Assembly: GCA_026027325.1 (NCBI GenBank)
Contig: JAMSLZ010000023.1
Location: 174,566-238,565, forward strand
DNA from: Actinomucor elegans
Lineage: Eukaryota > Mucoromycota > Mucoromycetes > Mucorales > Mucoraceae
Reading direction: 5' to 3'
DNA length: 64,000 nucleotides
Position numbers and translations under genes: made by a program. Shown in pieces: positions 39,671-49,645 of this stretch (position 1 is the first letter of the stretch; each line of letters begins with the position of its first letter). A model generated the notes under the pieces. It made no database searches, was not told the origin of the DNA, and saw only the letters and a program-made list of their open reading frames with translations.

Positions 39671-40050
39671 TGTTTAAATAAAATAAGACTTTTTAGAATA
39701 AAAAGAGAACATATAATAATACATATGTCAAGATATATATATATATAGAATTGTATTTCACCTTCATAAAACTAGTACGTCATAGTATTTTGATCGACCC
39801 TTTTGAGGAGATAACCTATTGTTATAAGTGTCTAAAAGAATAGAACCTACTAATTCAAGTTACAAAGACAATGTGCTATATGTTTTGATCGATACTTTTG
39901 AGGAAATAGTGTTGTTGGAAGCATCCCAAAGAATAAAATATAGTCATAGAAGTTGTGAATTCAATGTCATAAGAAAAAATATAAAAGGTTATCCATATAT
40001 CACATATAATACCTTTTAATTATTATCCATATAAACATACATACTTCAAA

Positions 40051-43000
40051 ATGCCAGCCGTTAGAAACCAAAACAAGTACAAATGCGATAGTTGTGTAAG
40101 AACATTTAGAACTATCAAGCAGAGATGCAACCATTATCAATATTATCGTGACCACAAGAAAAGCGTTAACCGAGCCCAAGAAGCAACCATTGGTAAATTA
40201 ATAACCTTGAACCATGTATGTTTCACTAATTCATCATCTTTATAGAACCTACTTCAATGGACCTTGGACCCATTCCAATGGAACAAGTAGAGGATGGTGG
40301 TACTCCTATTATCCATAATGTCAGATCCACTGATGAAAACGCGTTTACCAGCACTGAATTAAATAGTATCCAGTTCAAAGATATCTGCGATACATTCAGC
40401 ATTTCTCGTGAGGCTCAAAGAGAACTTGTATATTTGATCCGTACTATAATCAAGAACAACGACCAAGACCGCATAACTCATCCAATGGGTAAGCATCTAG
40501 TTTGACATGATTAGAACGAAACATAGGCTGATCAAAACTTTCTTTTTTACGTACAGGTCATATTCCATCTACTGTCATGTTTCCTGACACATTGGATCAC
40601 GTACTCAAAAAGAAAACTAGCATCGAGACCAAACTTCGACAAGTTTGTGTTAATGGTTGCATGCTTTTTGCTGATGATGATATCGAGACAGCTTTCTGTA
40701 AAAATCCTATATGTAAAGAAAGTCGTTTTGATGATGATGGTAAACCTCGCCGCCATATGAAGATGCTGTCAGTTGGTGAGCAGGTTGCCAAAATGCTTGG
40801 AAATACCAAGATCAGAAATATGATGAGATATCGTCATAATTATGAATCAATTGATGGTGTTTACAAAGATTATTTTGATGGTGCTGCTTATAAGGTATTT
40901 TCACAAGGTCATGAAAGAATTTTCACTGGTGAAGATGATGTAGCCATGGCTCTGTTTGTTGATGGTTTTCGGACAAGTAAGGGCAATACAGGTGACAAGT
41001 TGACTATTGTACATCTTCTTAACTTTAACATCCCTCCCGAGTACCGCTACCAAGACGAGTATATGCTTCAGTTAGCTATTCTTCCTGGACCAAACAATCC
41101 AAAATATATTGATACTTTCCTTCAACCTATTATTGACGAGTTTAATAATCTGTCCACCAAAGGTTTGCTTGTTCAAAAAGATGGTATCGATATCTGTCAC
41201 GCTCGTGTACATTTGGTGATGGCTACTGGTGATCTTCCTGCAGCTGCTGAATTGGCACACCATGATGGACACATGGCTACTTTTGGTTGTCGAATTTGTC
41301 GTATCAAAACCCAGCGTCATGATCATCACACTTGCTTTTTAACTATTGAAGACGAGATCCGAAACACTAACGACTTTAAGAATCCAAATGCCATCGCTGT
41401 AAGTATCACTGACAAAGAAAACAATGTTATTCCTTTTATCAACAACAACTGAGTACTTCTCTTTTACCTTTTCATAGCATTATAACATCAAGACTCCAAC
41501 ACCATTTGCAAAATTACCTTCCTTTACGGGATCGACGTATTTTGGTTTGGATGAAATGCATCTTATCGGTCAAGGTATTGCCAAACATGTGTTCGAGATG
41601 CTGACTGTCACCATGGGAAAAGATTATAATAAGGCCATCAACACCAAATACAAGCCAACCGATGAAGAACTTGAGCGTGAAGGTTATACATCTGAAAAGC
41701 AGTGGCCGTACACCTTTAACATACCAAAGGAATCCTTGATGACCATTGGTAAACTTATTGAAGCTTCGAGGGTAACTGTTCCAACGACGTTTGCATCTAA
41801 ATGGGAGAATCCCATTATCAAAAGCGGCGGAAAGCGAGCAGTTGACTGGGTTGATATCCTTTTGTACATGGTTCCAACTATGTTTGTCCCGGCACTAAAT
41901 CAAGAACGATCCAAAAAGCCACTTTTGGCGTTAACAAAAGCTGCTGCATTATCATTAAAGTGGGAGCTTGATCATGAGGACCTTGCAATGATAGAAAGGT
42001 GAGCAAACTAATATCTTGCATTGTATGAAAATAACCTCACTTACATGTTCTTTAAAGTAATATAAAACAATGGAACAGCTTTTTGTTGCGAGAAATCGAC
42101 GCAAAGCGCATCCATCCTGGTATCCTAAAACCAGTGCAACATTATCTTTCACACATTGTCTATATGATTAAGCAACAGGGCGTATTGAGAGCCTACTCAG
42201 CGCGTTCAATGGAAAGAAGCATTGGCAAGTACAAAAAGCTTATAAAGTCAAAAGTCAACGCTGGTGCCAATGCTGGTAATATCTTGGAGAGGCTTACAAC
42301 CCGTAATCATATCAACAGTCAGTCTTGGAGTGTCCAAACCGAACTTGACTTGTTAACGCCTCGTTCATATGCCGAGAATTCTTACAAGAACAATCCTTCT
42401 GGTGAAGCTGGTGATCCCCAACTATGGGAACCCTTTCAAGATTGTCTGGTTACGTCGTTGCCTGCTGGCGTTGATTGTCGCTTTTTTTTAAAGGCTTTGC
42501 TGAAATACTATCGTCGAACCGAGGTGAATGGCGCAAGTATTGTAGGAATTGATTCGTTTGATTCCATTTACATCGCTGGCCGAGCTTGGGCATATAATAA
42601 CGTGTACACTTCGACACTGTACAAGAATTACATAAGTGAGCGCCGCCGAGGAAATAACTACATTATGTTTACTGCTAGCTATCTGTAAGTAAAAGCAAAC
42701 TGATTTTATCATTCATAAAGAAACTTTACTAACTTGCTTTATTTGTAGCCATAGAAACAATGTTCGCGACAACTGGTTTGTTGGTTCTATTGTTTTCTTT
42801 TTTGAACATGAATTCAACAACAAGATTCAATACTTGGTGTTAGTTGATGTTGCAAGAAGTAATTCCACTACTGACTACGATAAATCGATACCAATGGTGG
42901 AATTGAACCATGAAAATGCCCACGCATATGCTGTGTGTCGTTTTGAAGATATTGTTGCTAGCGTTGGCCTTGTACGTTGCAGTTCTAGCAATAGTAGAAA

Positions 43001-43073
43001 GTACAAGGTTATTTCTCATCATATCTTTAAGCATGAACTTCATAGCAGTGCTGGTGCTTTAAATCGTTTGTAA
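40051..43073 (+). CDS. CACTA-2 transposase, Tnp2-type, six exons
   Basis: Exons 40051-40192, 40246-40488, 40557-41398, 41478-41998, 42058-42684 and 42749-43073 total 2,700 bases, an exact 900 codons (899 residues). N-terminal finger (CDSCVRTF...H...H); catalytic candidates Asp264 in LFVDGF, Asp354 in MATGDLPAA and Asp434/Glu435 in FGLDEMHLIG; a CRICR pair between them; a DUF4218-like region in exon 5 (HYLSHIVYMIKQQG). The final exon (VISHHIFKHEL) is well conserved with CACTA-1. Overall the two transposases are recognisably similar but well diverged, so they are separate families. No inactivating change seen. Confidence 0.9.
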
Positions 43074-43175
43074 AAAAAATAAAAATAAAAAAAATATAAA
43101 GTATAAGAAAAAGACTTCGTAAATAAAAATACGAAATAAAACCTCTTTTACACCTCAGAAATTTTGACCTTTGCC

Positions 43176-43409
43176 AAGAGGGATATCTTTTTTTATATGA
43201 ATTTAATATATATATTAGTAGAAAACATAAATATAATGTTGTTTTTTCATGCATAATGGAACAGTTGCCTTCTTGATAATGTTTATTATACAGAATAATC
43301 ATTTTAATTTATAAAAAAGGTTATAAAGATATAAAAACTATGGATATATTAAAAAGTTTAAATATATATAGAAAAGATAAAAATGATGTAATGTCTGTAT
43401 ATATCCGTC
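43176..43409 (+). repeat. Left 234-bp direct repeat of the nested element
   Basis: Identical by eye to 45186-45419. It has GGATAT near its start and ATATCC near its end, a short inverted pair. It lacks TG...CA ends, so a standard LTR is unlikely. Confidence 0.92.
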
Positions 43410-43485
43410 TACTATAATAATAATAACAGATTATTACTAATTTTTTTCTCTAATATACAAAAATTGAATTTTCTAACTAATAAAA

Positions 43486-44470
43486 ATGGAAACTATTAAT
43501 ATTAAATATAATTTACTAAGAGAATATCAAACTTTAACAAATGAATATTGGAAATTTTTAAATTATGGTTTGCCAATTATTAATCAAAAAAAATATCATA
43601 CAAAAAGGCCAATTCCTATTAATAAAATCAAGGAAATTAAAAAGGTTTTATTTGAGAAGTTGGGAATTATACCAGTTTATTTCTTTTTAGTTACATTGTT
43701 TGGTGATGGAAACTATAGAGGATATAGTTTATATGTGGAGCCAATAATAAATAATTCAGAATTAAATGATTTTAACTTTGTATATCTTATTAGAAAAGAT
43801 AAAAATATAAATTTAGATGATGTTGAATTAAATTATAATGATCAATTTGGTAGTTTTAGATCAAAAATGGAGAAAGTTTTTTCTGATATTGGATTCATAT
43901 TTCAGAGATTAAATAATAAAAAATCATTTTTAACATCTAATATAAATATATATAATATACAATTAAAAATTGCATCTGTACTTCTAAATATTAAAAGATA
44001 TGTAAAATGGACATGTTTATGTAACATTATAAATCATGTGATTTATAATTGTGTAACCAAACATTAATTGTTTTAAATAGAAAATAATAAAAATATAAAA
44101 CACTTTTTAAAAAGTGTTCTAAATTGTTTTAAGAAGAAAATATAAATTATTAAAAAATGTTGACATGAATGGCAACTTTTTAATTTTTATTATTTTCAAA
44201 TGACAAACAATTTGATAATATTTTTTATATTTTCAGAAAGACAAACAATTAAATAATATAGAACATTACAGTTTTCAATCAAATTGGATGAATGATAACT
44301 TTGATTTCGAATATAAAAATAATTTAACTAGTAATATAGATAGCTATAGTGCACCTCCAAAATTAAATGATAGAATAAATAATTTAGATAAAATGAAATT
44401 GTTACAACATCAATTTTTAGGATTACAATTATCAAATGTTATAAATGATTTAATAATAATATGGATTTAG
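43486..44470 (+). pseudogene. Truncated DDE_4-like (Harbinger/IS5-type) transposase remnant, probably spliced
   Basis: The first exon opens at 43486 (METINIKYNLLREYQ) and contains a segment resembling the C-terminal third of DDE_4 transposases: FGDGNYRGYSLYVEPI, then NYNDQFGSFRSKMEKVFSDI, where the family has a conserved Asn/Arg/Glu stretch. A GT at 44002 and an AG at 44235-44236 (after TTTTTATATTTTC) would join exon 43486-44001 in frame to 44237-44470, giving KDKQLNNIEHYSFQ. The first two catalytic Asp are not visible, so the protein should be inactive as a nuclease. Either a degenerate relic or a non-catalytic derivative. Confidence 0.45.
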
Positions 44471-44658
44471 AGATAGTTGTAAATGATGATGAAAATATTT
44501 ATGAGATTGATATTATTTTAGATCATAAAGGATTAGTAGTTGAAGATAGTTTTTATCTCATAAAATGGAAAAATTACGATAATAGTGAAAATTCTTGGAT
44601 ACATTATACTAAATTTAATACTTTTGAATGTATTAATGCTTATTGGAACAGTAAATAA
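44461..44658 (+). CDS. Small chromodomain protein
   Basis: 65 residues, almost entirely one chromodomain: YEIDIILDHKG, then SFYLIKWKNYDNSENSW with the aromatic positions Tyr, Trp and Trp of the methyl-lysine cage, then FECINAYW. Chromodomains bind methylated histone H3 tails, and several retrotransposons use them to target heterochromatin. The ATG overlaps the end of the preceding frame by ten bases in a different frame, so it may be a separate cistron or the C-terminal exon of the DDE_4-like gene. Placement in a pericentromeric-looking region fits heterochromatin targeting (inference). Confidence 0.7.
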   Translation: MDLEIVVNDDENIYEIDIILDHKGLVVEDSFYLIKWKNYDNSENSWIHYTKFNTFECINAYWNSK

Positions 44659-44717
44659 GTAATATTTTCGGAATAAATATCAATGTTGAAAAAAATATTA
44701 CAATATTAAATACAACT

Positions 44718-45020
44718 TTATTTAAAATCCCATATTTCTTTAATACTAATATAACCTTTTCTGAGAAACCATGATTTGAAATATGTTTTTCTAATTTCTT
44801 CTGTACTTTTCAATGTTGTTTTTATAACTAAATTTGCATGTACATTTGTATTATTATCACAAAAATCATAAAATGGACCACTATATAAAATATCTTCAAT
44901 ATTCTTAATGTTTTTAATCCAAAATAATATTTTCTTGCTTAAAATTTCAAATTTTTTTCCATTAACGTCTTTTTTTTCAGGATCGAGTGTCAATACAACA
45001 GCGTAATAATGATATGTCAT
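44718..45020 (-). CDS. Unrecognised 100-residue protein of the nested element
   Basis: Starts MTYHYYAVVLTLDPEK (an in-frame Met lies 17 codons upstream in an A/T-rich lead). It has alternating strand-helix character, with VHANLVIKT and GYISIKEIW as likely strands. That order is loosely like the RRM-type fold of replication initiators, but only one His is present at the HUH-like place and no tyrosine motif is clear. Function unknown; could be a fortuitous frame, although its composition is more protein-like than the AT-rich surroundings. Confidence 0.35.
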   Translation of the reverse strand: MTYHYYAVVLTLDPEKKDVNGKKFEILSKKILFWIKNIKNIEDILYSGPFYDFCDNNTNVHANLVIKTTLKSTEEIRKTYFKSWFLRKGYISIKEIWDFK

Positions 45021-45185
45021 TGTAAAAAGATTAAATGTTTTTTTTTGTAAATATATAATAGAATATGTCAATATTTATATTTTTTTTACAAGATATTTTT
45101 AGAAATACCAAGAAATTTATTTTTGTAATGTTCATGTGATTATTTTTAATTAATATAACAACTTTGTATTCCCTATGCCCTATAG

Positions 45186-45419
45186 AAGAGGGATATCTTT
45201 TTTTATATGAATTTAATATATATATTAGTAGAAAACATAAATATAATGTTGTTTTTTCATGCATAATGGAACAGTTGCCTTCTTGATAATGTTTATTATA
45301 CAGAATAATCATTTTAATTTATAAAAAAGGTTATAAAGATATAAAAACTATGGATATATTAAAAAGTTTAAATATATATAGAAAAGATAAAAATGATGTA
45401 ATGTCTGTATATATCCGTC
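45186..45419 (+). repeat. Right 234-bp direct repeat of the nested element
   Basis: Second copy of 43176-43409. Identity with the left copy implies recent insertion, duplication or conversion. Confidence 0.92.
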
Positions 45420-45464
45420 CAATACAATAAAATATTTCCGTATGATTCCTCGACAATTCTGAGG

Positions 45465-46148
45465 TTAATGTCGCATTTAATCTCTTGAACATGTTTAGAA
45501 TAAGTTATTATGTCTACCAGATCTTGTTTAAATTAAAGCTTCAAGCAGAGATTTCATTAAATTGTAGTAATCCGTGCCATTTCATTATAATTAGACCTTT
45601 AAATCTTAACTCTAGCCTGATTCCAGTCAAACATCACATCTGATTAACATTATATATTCAAAAAAAGCTTCTCAATCTACCAAAATTTTAACTTAGACTC
45701 AAAAAAGCCAATATACATTATATTTATGAATAATTATCTGTAAAGTTTAAACAACTCTTATATCACCAAGTTTACATTTTAATAACAACGTTTTTTTTTT
45801 TATCTGCTTATTTTGCACAATATATAAGAAGAGGGTATGGTGTTAGTAATTAATCTAACAGTACAAATACGCTTTAAAAGACTTTAAATAAAAAAAAATA
45901 GCCAGGTCTCCCTTATAAGTAACAGTACTAGCTGAAATTTCACTTTATTGGCATATTTTCAGCCATTATTGGCAGGTACCTGCCAATTCCAAGAAAAGTC
46001 TTTCAGTTTTTTGGCGTCAAAACTTAGAAAAAAAAATTTTTCCTCAATTTTCATTGGCTAATATAACAAATTGGCATAAAATCTGCCTCTATTGGCATAA
46101 TTTTAGCCACTAATTGGCATAAAATATGCCTTTATTGGCAGCTAGTAA
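45465..46148. other. CACTA-2 right non-coding and subterminal region
   Basis: No gene. From about 45945 to the end the motif TTGGCATA and its inverse TATGCCAA/GCCAAT recur at least eight times, mirroring the left end. The sequence before that is plain AT-rich DNA. Confidence 0.75.
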
Positions 46149-46168
46149 CCAATTTTTTCGCCATAGTG
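46149..46168 (-). repeat. CACTA-2 right terminal inverted repeat
   Basis: CCAATTTTTTCGCCATAGTG, exact inverse of the left 20 bases, followed by the TGCT target duplication at 46169-46172. Confidence 0.94.
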
Positions 46169-46172
46169 TGCT

Positions 46173-47018
46173 GGTCTCAAGAACAACATGAAAAGGCAAG
46201 TTCGTCTAGTCTGGTCTGGTTTCCAACCATTTAATGGTCCTCCGACTCTGACTTTGCCTGAGGTAATCCGTTCCAAGATTGGCTTCTCTTCTTCGGAACT
46301 GTCTGCTCTGCCCTGTTCTCCTGCTGCTTCTTCTTGGCTGCCTTCTACTGCCCACTGGACTATCCAGGTTACCAGTAAAACGGTAGTCTCGATTCGAAAG
46401 GTTCCTCTTGGTGTTCTGCGTCGCTCTTGGCATCCGGAGTATGCATCACTTGTAATGCACCGTCCTCAACCTCCTGCTACTATGGGTGCTCATGCTCTGC
46501 TTCGGCCCTTCTTTTGGCGTCTCTTTTGGTCTTTGCCTATGCCTGCAAAAGCATTCACTCCTTGGTGGCGTCTCTTGCATGACCGCATTGGTTATCGTGC
46601 TCGCTTGTATCGGTGGGATCCAAATGTGTACCTGTCTCCTCTCTGTGGCCTCTGTGGTGAAGTGGAAACACTTGGCCATATGCTCGTATACTGTCCGATG
46701 AAGGCTATCTTTTGGATGGATATGATCCAGTTGCTCTGTCTCCAAGAACCTCTCTGCGATCTTGCTTCTGTTTGGTCTGGCTTGGTCACCTTGTGTGATC
46801 TCAAGTCAGTACCTCTTTCGAATGACCTTTTGGTGCTCCTTGGTGCCGGCTTAGCTACAGTTTGGCGTTTGCATTGGAAATGCGTAATTCATGATGAATC
46901 CTGGTCCTCTGCTCATGCTATTAATGCATTCGAGCATGACCATTCACTTATAATTTCGGAATTCATGGCTAGTACATCCACTGCCACTGAATCTCCTAGT
47001 TTGTTAGAATTAAATTAG
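46173..47018 (+). pseudogene. LINE-5 ORF2, C-terminal part
   Basis: Resumes the ORF2 frame as GLKNNMKRQVRL and continues to the natural end, SPSLLELN. It contains the zf-RVT type motif (LCGLCGEVETLGHMLVYC). The first usable Met is at 46188. No frameshift; the duplicated 10-mer that breaks the LINE-2 copy is absent here, so this copy gives the true C-terminus of family B. Confidence 0.92.
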
Positions 47019-47365
47019 AATACTAAATGTTAATAAAGTTACACTTCATACAAAAAAAAAAAAAAAGTCTGGTTTTTTGTCGATATCTCGCTCAATTCAA
47101 TCCATCCATCACGCTTAAAGATCACTTTTTACAAAAAATTTTGCATCCGTCTGGTTTTTTGTCAATATCTCGCTCAATTCAATCCATCCATCTCCGCTTG
47201 TTTCGTATTCGTATTCTACTCGTCGCTGCGCTTCTGGTGGTATAATTATTTTTGCAAATCTCCAACTTTTTGCACATTTCGCTCGATCTTGACATCTCAA
47301 TTCGCCAATTTCGACATCTCAAAAACTTTTTTTCGTAATCTCGCCATTTTCTAGAAATCTGGCAC

Positions 47366-48834
47366 ATGACTGAAAATTCTGCCGTGTCCTGGACAACTGT
47401 TGTTGCCCGTGGTGCCTCCAAGAAGGTTCCATTGACTCCTGGTCGACGTAATGTCGACAATTCTGCCGTTCCTCTTGTTGGTGAGGTCATCTTTGAAGAT
47501 GATGACCTCAAGTCCGAACTGTTGGTGCGCAAAGCTGCTGCTCTGGTGGAGCAGGCGCTTTGTTCAAGTTCTGTTCTGTTCTCCTTCCCTGGAAAGCTGT
47601 TTGGTGACCGTACTGACGCGTATAAGGTCATTGAAGAACAAGTTGGTGCTAATGTGGACTTCCGACACATTAGTTCTATGCGTGCAAGTGCTGGTGGTGA
47701 TCTTCTGGTCGAAGCTAATTTCGATAGCAAGGCGGACGCTACCAAAGCTGTCAATGATGGTGTTACTGTGAATGGTGTTGTGTACAAGGCCGTTTCTACT
47801 AGCTCTGGCTCTGGCTCTTCTGTTGGTGGTAATCTGACCCATGTTCAGTTTAATTTGGTGTGTTGTACTCCCAACAGAGCTACTTTTCTGGTTGACATGT
47901 TGGATTCATTAGCTTTTTATGGTAAGGTGTACCAGCTGAAGAAATACACTCGTAAGGGCTACTTTGAGGGCAAGATGTCGGTGTTGATTGATACCTCGGT
48001 TGGCATGGAAGGTGAGGATGGTGAGGTGGTTCCTCCTCAGCCTTTAACAAGAATGCTGTACTTGAGTGCTTGGGACATGTTTGCTCCTGCTCAGTTTAAA
48101 AATGCTCCTCCTGTTTGCCACTTTTGTCGCTTGTCGGGTCATGTCCGTAAGGACTGCCCTGAGTTGGCTAAGCGTATGTGTTTCTCTTGTCGCGAGAAAG
48201 GCCACACTGCAAGATTCTGTAAGGCTAAGAAGCAAGCTGTGAAGTCTTTCGAGGCTGAGCTCGATGATTATGTGGCTTTGTCTGGGGTGAAGAAATCTGG
48301 TCCTGTCACTACGTCAAACGACGGTGATGTAGTTGTTGAAGAGGCTCCCATTGTGCTGGTTGAGCAGGATGTGGCTTCTGAGCCCTTGGTTGATGTTTGT
48401 GATGGTGTACCTGGTGTCTCTGGTGTTGCTGGTGGTGTCTCTGGTGCAACTGGTGGTGTCTCTGGTGCAACTGGTGGTGTCTCTGGTGTTACTGGTGGTG
48501 TCTCTGGTGATGTTCCTGGTGATGACTCAATCATTGAAGTCATGGAGCTCGATGGTGAGGGTGATCCTCTGCTCTCTGGCGAGAGAGTAGAGTACGATCC
48601 CAACAGTCCTACTGGTGCTCGAGCTTCCAAGTTTGCTGACTACGAGGTTGCTTCAACCATGAAGGTTGATACGGTGCAAGAGATGATGGATTTGAGCAAA
48701 GTCAAGGCTAAAACACAAACAAGATTGACTTTCTCAAGAAGAATATTGTGAATGTGGCGAAGACCAAGGCTTCTGCTTCTGCTATCAAGACGTCCAAGTC
48801 TTCCAAGTCTTCTTCTTCTGCCCATAGGGTATAA
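47366..48834 (+). pseudogene. LINE-6 ORF1, frameshifted near the C-terminus
   Basis: Family-A ORF1 with both CCHC knuckles (CHFCRLSGHVRKDC, CFSCREKGHTARFC) and a Gly-Val-Ser/Ala-Thr repeat. Near 48718 the run CACAAACAAG lacks one A present in LINE-4 and in the inverted copy at about 61755, so the frame ends early at 48751 with a changed tail (TRLTFSRRIL) instead of the Lys/Ser-rich end at 48834. Confidence 0.9.
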
Positions 48835-49172
48835 TGCTAGGTCAAAACATTCGATTGGGTTCCTTAAATGTGCGTAGCATTTTTATGGAGTCCCAAAAAA
48901 CAACACAAAAGGAGTTCGCTTCTTACCTACGCGCTCGTTCTCTCGGTGTGGATATCCTTTGCTTGCAAGAGGTATCTCACTTCTATTCTCAATCTTCTCT
49001 CACTGATCATCAAATCCGCTCTTTCTCTTTCTTCTTTCCTCGCTGTCCCTTTGTGGTATCCAAACATTGTGCCATTGTCTGTCTCAAGCCTGGTCTTTCT
49101 TTGGATGCTACTCAAGTTCTCCTGGATGAGCGTTGTGTTGTGGCTACTGTCAAGGATGCCCAGCAGGATCAG

Positions 49173-49215
49173 TGCTAATATAAGGACACCAGGTGGATTT
49201 GGACGAATTGAGACC
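49173..49215 (+). repeat. Merlin left terminal inverted repeat
   Basis: 43 bases, exact inverse of 51518-51560. Starts TGCTAATATAAGGACACCAG. The bases outside (GGATCAG left, GGTTAAA in inverse right) are only loosely similar. Confidence 0.95.
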
Positions 49216-49309
49216 ATAAGGGGGTTACCTAATTCGGATGAGACCACGTGATGGTCACGTGATTAATATATGTCCTTGTTGGGCTGTTACCATTTTTTTA
49301 TTTGTAAAA

Positions 49310-49380
49310 GAGTGCGCATTTGGCCTAGGTGTAGGCTCGGTTCAGTTATATTGAAACGGTTGGGAGTTCAATACTAGTAG
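49310..49380 (+). ncRNA. tRNA-like module in Merlin left arm
   Basis: GTGCGCATTTGGCCTAGGTG then GAGTTCAATACT: the second part matches the Pol III B box (GTTCAATAC fits GWTCRANNC) and TGGCCTAGGTG is an imperfect A box. I could not fold a proper cloverleaf. It shares GCGCA, GTTCAATACT and TAGTCAACATTATTATT with the right-arm module. Confidence 0.4.
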
Positions 49381-49645
49381 TCAACATTATTATTTTTCCA
49401 TTGCTCTGTAGTGTATGTAGTCTTTTATCTGGCTTACTCATCAATTTTGAGTCTTAATGACTCATTTTCTTTTGTAGTTAGTAATTGGCTGGCTTATATA
49501 GCTCAGTATGACATATTATGACTCATTGTGACTGCTAGTTGTAGAAAAAAAGTAATAAAAAGGTGCCTTTTTCCACCTTCTCCCCTTTCTTTATCTCTTT
49601 TATCAAGTATTTACTATCTTCATTTTATCTAAGCTTCTTGTCAAG

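Larger units (their letters stand above)
43151..45464. mobile_element. Nested element with 234-bp internal direct repeats, DDE_4-like and chromodomain ORFs
   Basis: Very AT-rich insert downstream of the transposase. TTA lies at 43148-43150 and again at 45465-45467, and inside them CACCTCAGAAATT faces AATTCTGAGG, an imperfect inverted repeat. A TTA duplication is what PIF/Harbinger elements make, in line with the DDE_4-like protein inside. Two direct repeats (43176-43409 and 45186-45419) start exactly 2,010 bases apart. Alternative readings: a short LTR-type derivative, or a MITE that took up a 2,010-base circle by recombination. Boundaries are moderately sure, identity less so. Confidence 0.5.
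37135..46168. mobile_element. CACTA-2: CACTA (EnSpm/Tnp2-type) DNA transposon, 9.0 kb with nested insert
   Basis: Ends are CACTATGGCGAAAAAATTGG and its inverse, flanked by TGCT at 37131-37134 and 46169-46172. LINE-2 reads GTCTCTGCTGGTCTC uninterrupted, so a clean 4-base duplication is visible. It carries an accessory gene (minus, 38524-39670), a transposase gene (plus, 40051-43073) and a nested element (about 43151-45464). Without the nested insert it is about 6.7 kb, similar to CACTA-1. Subterminal regions are packed with TTGGCATA/TATGCC motifs, unlike those of CACTA-1. Confidence 0.94.
32281..47066 (+). mobile_element. LINE-5: family B retrotransposon split by a CACTA element
   Basis: Plus-strand LINE whose 5' block (GTCTGGTTTTTTGTCGATAT) follows the A-tail of LINE-4 directly. 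ORF1 is 32498-33922; ORF2 runs 33922-37134, is interrupted by CACTA-2 (37135-46168) and resumes at 46173-47018 after a TGCT duplication. The 3' A-run is 47052-47066. The partner of LINE-2 by family, and its 5' UTR shares the variant ACATCTTCTACATTTCG with LINE-1. Confidence 0.93.

Noticed and set aside
43027..43302. 91-codon minus-strand frame, partly repeated at 45031-45312
   Set aside because: Recurs because it lies in the 234-bp direct repeat; sequence differs outside it and shows no protein-like feature.
43176..45419. Classical LTR retrotransposon
   Set aside because: The 234-bp repeats lack TG...CA ends, no primer binding site, no gag, protease or reverse transcriptase lies between them, and the outer TTA-flanked inverted repeat suggests another origin.
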